Shown here piece by piece: positions 22,524 through 34,367 of a stretch of 64,000 nt of DNA. The notes beneath the pieces are model-generated. The model was not told where the DNA came from. It worked only from the letters and a program-made list of their open reading frames with translations, and ran no database searches. The DNA comes from Bryopsis sp. KO-2023 (Eukaryota; Chlorophyta; Ulvophyceae; Bryopsidales; Bryopsidaceae). The position numbers were made by a program, and so were the translations under genes. Within the stretch, counting starts at the first letter, position 1. Each line of letters starts with the position of its first letter. The stretch lies in assembly GCA_030272585.1 (NCBI GenBank), contig BSYQ01000017.1, positions 186,001-250,000 of the forward strand. The letters are read 5' to 3'.

Positions 22524-23687
22524 ATGAGCACCCACCCAACAAAGTACAAGCAGAGCCTAGAGGATGAAAAAAAGAAAGAGGATAAGAAGCGGGGGCAACC
22601 TCGTGTGCTTCAAAACATGCTTCGAGCTGGTGTGGAGGGAGTTTTGGAGCAGGTGCATGTTCGAGTTGCACGCTTCCAAATAAAGAATGGAATTGCTGAG
22701 CGCCATCACAATAGTGAAGACCTGACTGCTCTGCTCCAAGAAGCAACGAGATTGCCACCCAATGGATATGTCTCAGTTGGTCGCCACAAGCTTGCTCGTA
22801 TCGAACGGCAAACGTTTGCAGATTTTGTTTTGAATGTGCGCAAACTGGTTGCAAATGCACGAGAGATTTTCATCAAGCATGGGAACAGAGATGATCCTAA
22901 CTTTAAGTATTCCTTCGCAACGATTGGTCATGACGGTTGGGAATCGACCTTGCGGTCGTTCTACGGAGTGTCATTATTCTTCATCAATCCTGTTTCCTGG
23001 GAATTGGAGCGTCTTGCTCTTGGGTTAGCAAGACCTGCATCACACAGTGATGAAGATTGCAAGGCGGCAATAATGACGGTTGCAGAGCGATATGGCATTG
23101 TACCTAATGACCTTTTCCGTGCATCCAATGATACCGCCTCTGCAGCAGTTGCGATTAGCCGAGAACTTGTGGGTGAAGAAGGTGATTGCAAGATGCACGT
23201 GATATCTCTGGCTATTGAACATGCAATTGGTAAGCGGACACGAACCAAGAGCAAGCAAATCGTCGATTCTTTTGAGCCTGTTGAGTTAATTCGAAGGAAA
23301 GGGAGGGCTCTTATCAAGTACATCACAAGCAAAAAAGCGAAGAAGAGATGGGACAATTATGTAGCTCTCAATGAAGCTATGGGGCACAAGGTTATTCGCT
23401 TGCCTCTGGATAATGACACCAGGGTGAATGGGACACAAAGGATGTTCCAAGCGTTGTTGAGGTCGTTTTATTGCTTCAGGATGTACTTTGCACAAGAAAC
23501 GAGCGTGGCCTCAATCGGGCTCAGCCTTGAAGAATGGAAGCTTGTGGCGGAAATTGAAGCATTGTGTCGTGCCGCATGTCAGCTTGCATTAGATGTGCAG
23601 GTTCGGAAACAAAACGCAGTGAATGAGCGTGAAAAAAATCGATGGGACAACCCAATTGCGGAGATAGTTTGCAGCACACCGTTTTAA
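22524..23687 (+). pseudogene. hAT transposase, N-terminal and core half
   Basis: An open frame of 387 codons from ATG at 22524. It resembles hAT-superfamily transposases, cut-and-paste DDE enzymes. HDGWESTLRSFYGVS matches the WTS..Y region; NDTASAAVAI lies where the second catalytic Asp block is expected; CKMHVISLAIEHAIG matches the conserved Cys-His segment before the large helical insertion. The frame ends at a stop just before non-coding DNA that includes a solo LTR, and the C-terminal dimerisation half lies beyond it at 24334. Before the LTR arrived the two halves may have been joined through an intron or frameshift. Upstream DNA is dense in CCGGTC motifs. It is probably no longer active. 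Confidence 0.7.
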
Positions 23688-23901
23688 AACACTGTGAACA
23701 AAATTGAGAACGCTGTGCTTAAATAACCAACACGACCAATTTCCTACAGTGAGAGCGAGGGATTTCTAATGGGAAGTATAATATTCAACAATTTCTGCCA
23801 CAACCTATATATGGGAGAAGAGGACCTTTCATGTCACGAGCTCTTTCTTGTACTTTCCTGCAGGTAGATTAGGCTGGAGCGATTGGCATGACATGATTAC
23901 T

Positions 23902-24324
23902 TGATAGTGAAGCTTGTGGGTGACGCAATAGTGGTCGGCTGTGTTGGTTGGATTCGTGATAACTTGCGGGCTGACGCAAGTATACTTGTGGGGTTTGTTG
24001 GTTTAGACAACTCTCTAGCTAACGCGATTGTGAACGTTACTAGAGCACTTGGGATGGAAGTGATTGCGTCAGGCAAACACTTAGACACACACACACACAA
24101 ACACACACACAAGCGGGAACACACCAATCCCACGAATCCCGGTTACAAGTCAGAATAGAATGAATGTTAAAAGAACAAGTGGGTCGCTTATATACCCCTA
24201 AGTGTAGTACACTGACGCATGCCCCAAACTCTGGGTCTAATCTGTCTCACATGTGAATCCCACATGCGTCAGCTACTCTCGTTCCCTACCCAGACTACCT
24301 CGTGAGCGCTAAAATATACTAACA
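23902..24324 (-). mobile_element. Solo LTR, minus orientation, inside the hAT element
   Basis: 423 bp. Read on the minus strand it begins TGTTAGTATATT and ends CACTATCA. A perfect 5-bp duplication TTACT flanks it (23897-23901 and 24325-24329). It has a TATATAAG box near 24190 (minus strand) and a CA/TG dinucleotide run. It belongs to the same family as the solo LTR at 21034, inserted independently because the target duplication differs. Confidence 0.88.
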
Positions 24325-24333
24325 TTACTTGTC

Positions 24334-25542
24334 TTGAGGGCGAGAGACGCATTCAGTCGCAGTGCCTTGGATGTTGTAGATGTGGAGGGTGGTGTACCTT
24401 GGGATGCCATGCAAGCGTTTACCAGGTGCGAACACAAACGATGGAAAACGTTGTGCTGGGACCTTCAATCGTCAAAACGAAAACGCTTTGAAATTGACCG
24501 TGTTCAAGTTCCTTTTACCAGGCTGCCCAAGCGAAGAATGACGACAAGTGAAGCTGAAGCTACTGATGATATGCCTTTGATGTCACCCATTGCAAGACAA
24601 CTGCAAGAGCGTTTGAAAAAGGAGTTTATATCGTACTTGCCCCCACCTGACGATGATGAACTCGTCGCGATGGCAACCCATCCTGTTATGGCTTCCGTCG
24701 GTCGAGAATTTATGTCCAACATCAGCTCGGAACAAGCCCAAATTTGGAAACGTGCGCAAGTTCTTTTGATGAAAGTGTTATACAATTTCATACCAACGGT
24801 TACTTTCGATGAAAACGACCCCGAGCAAGCCACAGAAGCTCATCCTGCTGGAGAGGATGGAGATGATGAAGAGGATGATGAGGATGATTTGTTTACTCGC
24901 CATTCCTCAGTTTCTGGTGTCTCGGAAGGAAATGTCGTTTTTATCCCGTCAAAAAAATCCCCTCTTGATAGCGCAACAGAAGAATTCGAGGCGTGGACGA
25001 ACTTGGTTGTGGACTGGAAGGCAATCTTGATAGAGCAGGGTAGTCAGGGCGTGAAGGCAAGAAATCTGAGGAACCCTTTTTACCTCTACAAGCAAATCGA
25101 TGTGTTGGTTTGGTGGAGGAGAAATGCAACAAAGTTCCCCTACATATCGAGAGTTGCGTTACGTTATCTTGCCAAGCCAAATTCGAATGCATACCAAGAA
25201 AGGGTCTTCAGTTTCGCCAAATTTGTGGACAATCCACTTCGTCGAAGGATGGGCGATATGAAGTTCGAGATGTTCGTCATCCTGGCCAAAAATTCGGATT
25301 GGATTGAGAGCTACACGACTCTTAGACGTGCAGATGCAAAAAAAAAAAAAAAAGTCCTCCAATCCTTCTTTGGTGTGGATGATGTTCATGAATTTATTGA
25401 GAGTGAAGACGGAGAGGAAGAGGAGGACGAGGGGGGAAGTTCAAAAAAGCAGAAGTTGAAACACACAAACTGCGAAGATTCTTGCACAGATGATCGTCGT
25501 CGACCCCTCCTAATACATGCGGAAGTTAAGAAACGGATTTAA
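24334..25542 (+). pseudogene. hAT transposase, C-terminal half
   Basis: Open for about 400 codons but with no ATG at the head, consistent with being the tail of the transposase at 22524. The signature of the hAT C-terminal dimerisation domain is clear: DVLVWWRRNATKFPYISRVA, then YLAKPNSNAYQERVFSFAKF. An acidic stretch (EDGDDEEDDEDD) precedes it and an acidic, Lys-rich tail follows. The long intact frame suggests a young insertion history. The solo LTR separates it from the N-terminal half, so the gene as it stands is broken. Confidence 0.7.
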
Positions 25543-25544
25543 GT

Positions 25545-27406
25545 GTGTTTAGTCTAGTGAAAGAGATTGAAAGCGTTGTGAAATACAAAGCGACGATAAA
25601 AAACGGTCCCTTATTCGACCTTGTTGTCGAGTTTGCTAGTCTTGGCTCGTCCTTTCGTTGCATCAGTCGTCTCGCGGAGTCGACAAAAAAACGTACGGGA
25701 ATGGTTTGTTACGTTGGGTGTGGCAGAAGAAAAGTAGCGTCGTTTCTTCGCGTCATGTGCGCATCAAACTTACAAATGCTTCGTGATTTTGAATGGTTGT
25801 TGAACGTTTTCAGTAGCCTTCGATGGTGCTACACATCAAAGCACCTCATATTTTGATATCAGAGTTCGTTTTTTTATTTACGGGGACCTTCTGAATTTCC
25901 ACGTATTGGCGTTGCTGCTAAATCATATACACACTGGGAAGACGATGTTTAGACTCATAGAAAAAATGCTTGACGTGATTAGACCTAGATGGAAGGAATC
26001 CACTGTATAATGAGGGGCGTGAATACGCGCTGGAAACGTCATGGAAACCTCGTGGAAACGCTCGGATTTGGGATTAGTTCGAGAGTGTGACAGTACGATA
26101 ATTAGGTCATGGGCTCAGACGAGGTTTGTTGCGGCGCGTGTTCGAGGCGTTTGAGCGTAGCTTCGTATCAGGGTCGTGCAAGGAAATGAACGTAGAAATG
26201 GACAGTCTGTTCCACATATCCCTGTTGAGCGTTGCGAGTGACGGTGCAAGAAACATGACGGGACGACACAATGGTCTTCTCACGTTCTTGGAGCATGAAG
26301 GTGGACCTGACTTTATTAGAGTATGGTGTGGAGCGCACCAACTTGATCTTGTGATGGCTGATATTTACGGAAAAACGCTGCACGCGGATTTCTCTTCCCT
26401 TTTGACGTCCCTCTTCAGGTTTGCCGTGTTTTTGACGAGAATTGCATTAAACGCATTGGTTATTTTTTGTTTGACTTCACTTTGTTACACGCAACTGGCT
26501 GATGGATATCTTTTTGTGTGATTGCACTATGTTGCATGCAACTAGGCTGGTGGGTGCTGATGATGGCCGTGCACGATTTTGCACTTGAAGCTTAACTGAA
26601 TGACGACACTAGTGTCTCAACAAGTGACCAAACTGTCGAATCTATCTCAAACATACTCCCGGCGTGTAGCTGCGAAAGGGCCGTTGCTCGAGGCTGAGGT
26701 GCAAGCGATGGTAGTGGAATCTTGCCACTCTGGCAGTCTCCTTGTGGTTGGCTCGTTTGCTGTGCCGATTGCAAACGTGGAGCAATTCTTTCGCGGCCTC
26801 GGAACTTTCGTATCGGCCAAGCTCGACGAATTACCTGTTCAGAACGGCGCCAGGCTTAACATTCTCAAGCTCGTTGGTGGCATGTTCGTTTCAGCCGCGG
26901 ACCACCTCACGTCGATCACAGTTGAGCGCAATGCTGCCAATGAGCCAGCCAATCCCATGGACCAGCTGCCACCGGTGATGCCCCACGAGCTTGTGAAGTG
27001 TAGCTGCGCCGATTTTTTTTGTGCCAATGTTCGGAAGCACATTCTTCGATTGCAAGCGAAATTCACGGCGCAGCAGATCGAGGAGATCGAAGAAGAGCAC
27101 GGAGAGCTTCTTCGAGCCTACCATGGTGAGGAGACTTTGTAGGTGGTCAACGCCCAACTGCCCAACGCCTGCAATCACACCACCTCGTTCAGAGCAGGTC
27201 GGGGTTTTCTTGGGTCGCGATTTCCAGCTCTCCATGGGTTCGCGGGAGGCTTGGTCACGGTTTTTCCGGGTACTACAACCATAGAAGCCGACTCATCTAG
27301 ACTTAGGCGCGAGAAGGATCTTTTCAGGCAGAACCTCTCTGATTTTGGGCTTGAATGTGTTCTCCATGCCCAACAACACAAGGAGCTGCTGAAACTATCT
27401 CAGTAG
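25545..27406 (+). pseudogene. Second, degraded hAT-like transposase
   Basis: Pieces in different frames. 25545-25856 holds FLRVMCASNLQMLRDFEWLL. 26126-26521 holds the strongest signature, VASDGARNMTGRHNGLLTFLEHEG followed by RVWCGAHQLDLVM, typical of hAT-like transposases. 26600-27142 holds a helical tail with KCSCADFFCANVRKHI, and 27143-27406 the rest. Stops and frameshifts break it at least four times. It is unrelated in sequence to the hAT at 22524. Confidence 0.6.
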
Positions 27407-28466
27407 AAGTTGGGTTTTTTTGTTCTTGTTTGCTTTTGAGACTGTGTTCTATAAGATAGAATCAAGGACAGATGGGATATATACTTCCGTAGAGAAACGA
27501 AATTCTGTTGGCGTGTAAACCGACGCCCTTGACAAAAACTAGGTGGAGATAAAGGGGACGAACACGAACTGTAAGTTTTCTATCTATTGGCAAAAAGGTG
27601 TGAGCGACAATCTATCTCTGCGGTCTCCAAGACCCGCTTAATTGTTGTAACAAGGCCTTCGAGTTTTGCGATGGAAAAATAGGAGTGTGGTTGGATGACT
27701 TTGGCACTTGACGCAAGGCAAACGGTTCTAAGGTGTAATTTTTGTATGGTGCCACTTTGACGCCACTTTTAAGATTGTGCGGGCGCCACGATTAGCTTAA
27801 TCTCCGTAATAGTGGCAAATGCCACTTTTGCACATGCCTGACGATCATCGATCAGAATTCGATCGACCGATCACGATCACAATCATCGATCAAAAGTTGA
27901 TAAAAAAATAAAAAAAATCCGATCATTCTTAGTTTTGAATGGAACGAAATCGTGTCAGGTCAAATCAGTGAAACGACCCGTCCGACATTGGTTCTGGACG
28001 GCCGATCTATCGATCACGTCCATAGTATGGTGGGGAAAGGAGATGATTGCTTAAGAAGCGAGATTTCGAAGTGTTGTCATTGAAATGTAATGAAAGAGAG
28101 AGTGGGGAATGGATAAGGTTATTGATTATTATTGAACAAGGGATGATAAGTTGTGAATTGAAGTGAGAAGTGGATGGTGAAATGGGGCGGGAAGTTTGTG
28201 TGCAGGGTGTTGTGGGTTGAGAGATTAAAGAGAGTATTTGTTTGAAGGTGTCATATTTTGCACTATGAATAAACCTTATCATGGTCAAATACAACATAGT
28301 TTCGGAGCGGGCTCACTTGCAAGCCTTCCACTTGCTCATTGGGTTTTCTTGGCTTTGTATCAGTGTCGCGCCGGAAGTAGGTGCTAGTGAGCTTTTCCCT
28401 TCTTATCATCTTTGTCATGACGTGACACACATGTGTTACTGTGTGTCGCCACGTGTGTCACGTCAG
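27407..28466. other. Spacer with GATCGA-rich patches
   Basis: No gene recognised. 27841-27900 and 27990-28020 are dense in ATCGATC, GATCGA and GATCACGATC words, like 31345-31610. The remainder is AT-rich. Confidence 0.4.
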
Positions 28467-28751
28467 TGCCAGGGTGGAGTGTTACATGAGACAACACTTT
28501 AGATTGACTAATGCATCGTTTGGGGAAGAGGCGAGACATCAAGGTGAACCGGTTTCTGTGAGCGTCGGTTCTTGAATATTTGAGAGGATGGAACAGAAAG
28601 GTGGTTGTCTATTGAATAGGTCGAGGATGGGTTGTTTCTAAGGACCGACGCAGCTTTGGCGACCTTGGCAGGGGGTGAGTTAAATGTAGGAGTCGGGGGC
28701 CATGAATTAAACCGCCAGACTCTTCGACGGTGGAACGGAGGATCCGAAATT

Positions 28752-29111
28752 ATGAATAAACCACTTTTCGAGAGTGGGGACGGCGCACGGGTGGAACGCA
28801 GGGGAAAAGTAGATCGCTGTCGAGTGTGGCTTCAAGGATCAACCAAGACGCTATATGTGAGGTTGTTGGGAAATGTGTGGAAGGTCCGTAGTAAACACTG
28901 GGGAGGACGAATGTGTCGGGATAGGGTCCTTTTCTTGCGAATTGAGCGGCAGCACGGTGGGCGTTTGGAGTGTTTGGACATGACAGTACGATGGGACAAC
29001 GACAGTGATATGGCGGCGGCGTTTCGGCGTTTGGTTGACATGGCAGTGCGGCTCAAGATAGCAAGCAATAGCAGAGATATCAAGGATATCAGAGTGTTTG
29101 CAGCGAGATAA
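28752..29111 (+). CDS. Hypothetical protein between direct repeats
   Basis: 120 codons from the first ATG; the frame is open upstream to ~28632 without an ATG. The product is rich in Arg, Val and Gly (KVDRCRVWLQGSTKTLYV, then CLDMTVRWDNDSDMAAAFRRLVDMAV) and has no signal peptide or membrane segment. The local base composition is higher in G than the flanks. No family recognised; it may be the only gene of the surrounding direct-repeat element. Confidence 0.3.
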   Translation: MNKPLFESGDGARVERRGKVDRCRVWLQGSTKTLYVRLLGNVWKVRSKHWGGRMCRDRVLFLRIERQHGGRLECLDMTVRWDNDSDMAAAFRRLVDMAVRLKIASNSRDIKDIRVFAAR

Positions 29112-29279
29112 GGGTGCGGTACGGGGAATCACATGTGCCTGTAAGGCGAGGAAGCATGTCTTATGGCGTCTTGAAGGCATTGGAAAGGTTTAGAGATAAT
29201 TTGGTTTTGGATGAGGGCTACGATGATCTTAGGGCGTCAGAGGGGATTGATTTTGTTTCAATTGCTATTTCAGGTATTA

Positions 29280-29607
29280 CCGTACTGCGCTTAATAAAAG
29301 GTCGCAAAAAAAAAATATTTATTTTTTATCTACGACCTTTGCTTGGCGTTTTGAAAATTATGTACGATTTTGCGATATTTTTTCCTCGTTTTATGAAAAT
29401 CACGGGCCTCTTCGCTATGACTTCAGAGCTCCCTGAAGCGCCAATATCGCACACAGTGGCGTTACTACTGACCAACAGGGTCTCTGCGACCTTTTTTAGG
29501 AAATACCTCAAAATTCTGTTTCTTTGTGCGACCTCTTTTTTTATTTTCGAAATTTTTCAGGATCGTGCGACCTTTTTTCTGGTGCGACCTTTTTTAGCGC
29601 AGTACGG
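29280..29607. mobile_element. Tc1/mariner-type MITE
   Basis: 328 bp with terminal inverted repeats CCGTACTGCGCT..AAAGGTCGCA and the complement, flanked on both sides by TA (29278-29279 and 29608-29609), as expected for Tc1/mariner insertion. The interior is AT-rich with repeated GCGACC/GGTCGC words. It is non-coding. Confidence 0.75.
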
Positions 29608-29818
29608 TATTTGTTTTCTGTTTGGGGTTTGGAAATTTGCCTTTTTTTTTTGAACGAATGATTGAGGGCGACCATATTGGAAGAAGGGGAATACTGTGCT
29701 AGGGTGGAGTGACACTTACAAGAGACAACACTTTAGATTGACCAACGCACCGTTTGGGGAAGAGGCGAGACATCAGGGTGAACCGGTTTCTGCGAGCGTC
29801 GGTTCATGAATATTTGAA

Positions 29819-31344
29819 CTAGTCGCCCAGGTCATTGTAGAGATCCAAGAAGCTACTCCTACCACGCTCATTGCCAAGTTCTACGCCGCAGACTCCAACC
29901 CACCAATGATAGCGATGTTTACAGAAGTGGTTCCGTTGAACCCTGAACCCTGAACCGAACTCGACTCACGCAGATACTACCGCTGCCTGCAGCGATGGAC
30001 GAGGAACTTGTGCTTCAAGAATGAAAAATTGGGAAATGAATATTACAACAATCTGTGTCGCGTTTTGTAATGCACGCAAAATCCCACCCTAGTATGGAAT
30101 TAGACCCCCAAAGAGCCTCTCACATATTATTTCAAAAATTACCGCATGATCTTCAAAAAGGAATTGTCACCACGAAGTTTTAAAACCGTAATTTAGAAAT
30201 GCTTGAAATGAGAGCGAGTACTGTAGCGTTATTTTATGATGCGAGCTATGGGACTAGTGGAGATTAATATATATATAAATTGAACAAGACATCGCGTTCC
30301 ACCAGGAAAGTCACGGTGATATCAATGTGGTGGGATCGTGTCCGAATTGTTTCAGTCTCGATTTTTTTTTTTGGTTCTAGTCTACGAATATGTTTTTTGC
30401 TTTTCGTTTGGCTATTTGTTGGGAATTATCTACATTTGGGAGACGAAGTAGTCTAATGGTTGGGATTCAGGTTCAAGCTCAGCCGCCACTAGGCTTTGAA
30501 GAGCTACTGGTAGCGTCGCTCCAACAGTTAATTGTGTTATTCCGCTTGAGTGCGCATCGCTACCGTAGCGATGCGCACTCAAGCGGAATAACACAATTAA
30601 CTGTTGGAGCGGCTAAAGGATTTGCTAGAAGTACCACCTTGAGCACAGAGTGAAATCGCGAAATTCCTGGATTTTTTGGGAAATGCGTTTGCACATCAAG
30701 CACCAGCAACAAGCAGGTCCCGGGAACAGATTCTGGGTATATTAAAGGATTGAAGGCACTTTGGGGAGCAGCAAGGAAACCCTTTTCCACGCAGTGCCGT
30801 GCCGGGTAAGCCTGGCAGCACCCTGCGTGACTGTTCGATCCGTTACAGCCACCAATAGTGGGTTTGGAGCGTTTCACGTAGAGTCTCTTTCGTTACATTA
30901 TAATTATAACACGCGTCCCTGCGCACACAACACGAGTTGAAAACCTCGATCCCTCGTTCATTTCCTTAATCGAAAAAGAAAGTGTTACTTTATTTCCAGG
31001 CGATATTCGAATCAATTCACCCTTCCTCCTACCTAAAATCGACATGAACCCGTTCTATCTGGTGGGGCAGTGAGTCGTTAACGACTCGTAGACGTAGCTT
31101 GCCATCATGACTAAATATCCTACCTCTTTCTCTAGCGCAACCGGTCTTGCTTCCCGACGAAGTTTCTTCGAACCATAGTTGTGCCACGAATTGAAATCCG
31201 AGGTACGGCTACGGCATTACTACGGTATGGCCTTAATTGCTGTAGTCGTAGCGCGAAATCTAGCCTCCGTACCGCTAAAAGCAGCGTTCCACAGTAAACT
31301 TGTACCATGTCACCAGTGGTGACTCACCACTATGGAACGACTAT
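29819..31344. other. No gene recognised
   Basis: Contains the 95-bp palindrome described separately and a remnant near 29820-30060 with gag-like wording (AVQVIVEIQEATPTTL type) too weak to call. 30640-31340 shows nothing assignable. Confidence 0.35.
30517..30611. repeat. Perfect 95-bp palindrome
   Basis: Two 47-bp arms pair without mismatch around a single central C at 30564. The innermost arm sequence is GAGTGCGCATCGCTAC and its complement. It should form a very stable hairpin or cruciform. It could be a tiny fold-back element, a recent break-repair product, or an assembly artefact. Confidence 0.9.
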
Positions 31345-31985
31345 GGCGATCGGGATCGACAAGTGATTAATGTCCGGAATCGACCATGATCGGTCGTGAA
31401 GATCGATCAGATCGATTATGACCGAAATCTGGAAAAATATGCCGATCAACCAACCATGATCGGAACAATACCGATCAACGTATGAGTCATCAGATTTTGT
31501 CAATTTTAATCGACCGATCAAGTGCTGTCAGGTCGAGGCACTTGATCGAGTTTGGATCTGGATCGGCGCTGCCGATTAAATAGGTGATCGTTTGGCCGAC
31601 CATTGATCAAGACACTTTTTTTTCACTCGAAAAAACAAACAAAAAAAAAGCTTATCATCATTAAATTTGGATAAAAAAACATATGCATCAGGTCGGATCG
31701 ATTACATGACCTCCTATAACCTTGGTAAACCTGTAGCAATGTAACAAAACCTCCTTAGTATTGTGGGTAATGGCGGTTAATGATGAAGCGGGTGTGTATT
31801 TGAGCGTGTGTATGAATATCTCCGAGGTACCGTCAACAGTGGCCGTTGATCACCGTTAAAACGCCGTTAATGACCGTTAAACCGTTGTGCGACAACGATA
31901 TGATAACGGCTTTCACGGCAACAACGGCGCCGTTAATTGCCGTTGCCATTGTCGTTTTCGTACCGTTGTCGTTGTCGCTTTTTGG
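31345..31985. repeat. Two adjacent motif-saturated intervals (GATCGA; CCGTTA)
   Basis: 31345-31610 is packed with GATCGG, GATCGATC and CGATCA words in both orientations. 31755-31985 is packed with CCGTTA, AACGGC and CCGTTG words in both orientations. Each resembles the interior of the better bounded MITEs in this window, but I did not find clean ends. Confidence 0.45.
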
Positions 31986-32068
31986 AGTTGCGCACAACTC
32001 CGGATGAAAATTAGGGGATAATTGCAGGACATTGTTGCATCCATAGAATACATTTATTATTCAATTAT

Positions 32069-32374
32069 GTGAAAACAGATAATTGGATTAAAGTAGTTGG
32101 TGGGGGAGCTCGAAAATTAACCTCATGTGTTCGAAATCATGAGAAGGTGAGGCTCGCTTTTCATGGAGCTAAAAAGAGAATCTCTGGGGTGCGAGCTTTG
32201 TTTTTATCCTTTAAGACAAGGATGACCAGATTTGTGGTGATGCAAGGAAATTTATTTGAGGCGAAGAATTGCATAGACCAAGCGTTTAAAATGGTCCAAA
32301 AAACTAACCAAAAGAGTTTTTTGGTCCAAAAGAGTTTTTTGGGTTCTCAAAGGATGGAAAAGGCTTGCTTTTGA
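32069..32374 (+). pseudogene. hAT transposase core fragment (DUF659-like)
   Basis: About 100 codons. A helical segment (ARKLTSCVRNHEKVRLAF) is followed by FKTRMTRFVVMQGNLFEAK, which resembles the part after the DUF659 domain of hAT transposases (..HTKVL..TRFAT.FL.L..L). No other part of the enzyme is contiguous on this strand. Confidence 0.4.
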
Positions 32375-32385
32375 TGAAGAATATT

Positions 32386-33372
32386 TCAGGTGCATAAAAC
32401 AAATTGAGGAAACTTTTTTCTGATGCATTCTTGCTGTTGAAAATTGATGGTGACAATCCCGTTGCAAAGAAAATTTACGATAGGTTCAGTAACGTGTTGA
32501 TACGGGTCCTCATCTTTTTTTTTTTTTTTCTGGCTCAAAAACCGGTTGATCCCTTCACCACCCTGTGCCTTGTGTGGCAGGTATGACACGTCATTGACGT
32601 CAAATAGCTCCCCCTTGCTTTCCGCATCTTGGATCCACTTCTCCACCTCGTACATGTCAATGTCAGCCTCTGACTAAACCTGATGCCCTGCCGGATGACT
32701 GAGGGCAGCAAAGTAGGAGTGGCGACTAAAACTGATGTGCTTGCCACATATCCTGCACACCAGTTTTGTCACATCACCACCCCCTTCCTTCACGATGGCA
32801 ACATTGTACAACCTCTTGCCCCACTTGTTGCCTTTCCTTTTCTATGTTGTGTTGGTTCCTGCAGAATCCCCAGTTCCCCCTGCATCTTCAATTGAAATAA
32901 AACTCATGAAGTCCAGATCTGTATGCTTCTGTTGCAGTGCGCCGCTACAGTTCCCCCAGCCTGATGCTCATTTGACTGCCAACACCGCCCAATGGTCGAC
33001 TCCCTTGTGCCACTTAACTGCCTTGTTGTACTGTCCTTTTTCCAGTTGCGTGTACCTCCACCATCTTTCCACTCTCTCGTCCCTGACGACCGCAGTCTGC
33101 TTGACGTTGACGACTGCCCTGTGGATTTCTTCGCTCTCCGCCCACACCACCGCCCTCACTTTTTTCCGCTGCCGACCTGCTTTTTTCTGCCGACGACCTT
33201 TTCCTTGCACCCTCGAGTTGAGAACCGCTTCGCTTTGATATCTTTGCGCTCGTTCCGTCAGAAAAAGTTCGCTCGTTGGGGCTGGGGTTTGGTTTGCCGA
33301 AACTGGAGGGGGTTGCGCGCAGTATTTTTGTACAGCGCCAAGCGATGAGAAACTAACGTGCAAGCCTGTCAT
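32386..33372 (-). pseudogene. hAT-like transposase N-terminus with BED-type zinc finger
   Basis: On the minus strand, a basic segment (32968-33372) is followed around 32686-32800 by LVCRICGKHISFSRHSYFAALSH..GH, a C-x2-C..H-x4-H finger of the BED kind. Downstream comes EVEKWIQDAESK and EPIVNFLCNGI. This is the usual N-terminal architecture of hAT transposases. A stop and frame changes break it. It may belong to the same old element as the fragment at 32069, rearranged. Confidence 0.45.
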
Positions 33373-33384
33373 GAAAACCTGGCA

Positions 33385-33690
33385 ATGGTGTACGACCCGT
33401 TATCACGGTACTTTCCGTTGCGACGGGGGACCTGTTAATAGCACCCGTTTTGTGTGTAACGGTTGAAACACGGGTTACGATGGTGACTTAATGGGGATTT
33501 CAGAAAAAAGCAACGGATCTAGCTGCCGTTGCAACGGTTTGCCGTGTTAACAGGTATCGGACCTTAACGGCGCCTTGAAACCCGTTAATGACCGAAAAAC
33601 GGGAGTAAATAATCTAAAACGGGAACGGGTTTTGCACGGCCCGTTCCCGTTTCGTGACCCGTTATCACGGAAACCCGTTGCAACGGCGCA
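33385..33690. mobile_element. CCCGTTA-saturated MITE-like interval
   Basis: Begins with ACCCGTTATCACGG (33397) and ends with the related ACCCGTTATCACGG (33657) and then CCCGTTGCAACGG. The interior repeats CCCGTT, AACGGG and CGTTGCAACGG in both orientations. Ends and target duplication are uncertain. Confidence 0.45.
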
Positions 33691-34367
33691 CATCTCTATA
33701 TGTCAACGTCTGGTACAAGAAAAGGTACCATAGCATTAATCAAGTGCTTCGAAATTATCGATTAATTTTCAGATCCCCTGCACCTCTTAATAAAATCCTT
33801 CTCATTGTAGTGTTGATTTTGGCTAAGGTGATCCTCTTTATAGTGAAGAAGATATATGCTAAGCAAAACATTATCTTTGAAAAACTCACAATCTTACCCG
33901 ACTTTTTTTCATTTCTCCTTACAATGCCTCTGGATGCAAATTAACAATTTTGGGGTCGTTTCAACACAGCTTGGTCCAATTGTTCCACGATTTTCCACGT
34001 TCATGTAGTGATTATTTCTTATGCCTATGCCAGCATATGTGTGGGTTCGGCAACACACCACCGTCTTGCCCCTTTCATCAACATATTTCATAATTTTTCC
34101 ATCACCATCCGATACAAAGAGGTTGTCCACCCATGTGTTGCTTTGCTTCTACGTCTTTGGTCCCTGGAATCAACTCATCGTCGAAGTCCAAGTATCCCAT
34201 GAATGGGCGAACCACTTGCTTGCCCATTCTATCTCGCTCGAAATGTTCGGTAGGCACGATTCCTCATTCATTGCATTCTAAAGTAGTATGGACATTGTCC
34301 AAGATGTGCGACGCTTGGAGTTGTTGGTATGTTAGGGAAAATCTTTGCCATCCATATAGACCAGTAT

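Larger units (their letters stand above)
28467..29818. mobile_element. Element bounded by ~115-bp direct repeats
   Basis: 28467-28587 and 29695-29818 match closely in the same orientation (AGGGTGGAGTG, GAGACAACACTTTAGATTGAC, GAGGCGAGACATCA, GAACCGGTTTCTG). Between them lies one open frame and a mariner-type MITE. It could be a small LTR-like or duplicated element; no TG..CA ends or target duplication were established. Confidence 0.45.

Noticed and set aside
21034..24324. Terminal inverted repeats of one 3.3-kb transposon
   Set aside because: Each end is a TG..CA unit with its own, different 5-bp target duplication, so they are two independent solo LTRs.
27841..31610. CRISPR-like or satellite array from GATCGA words
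   Set aside because: No constant repeat length or spacer size; words are scattered in both orientations, as in the MITE interiors.
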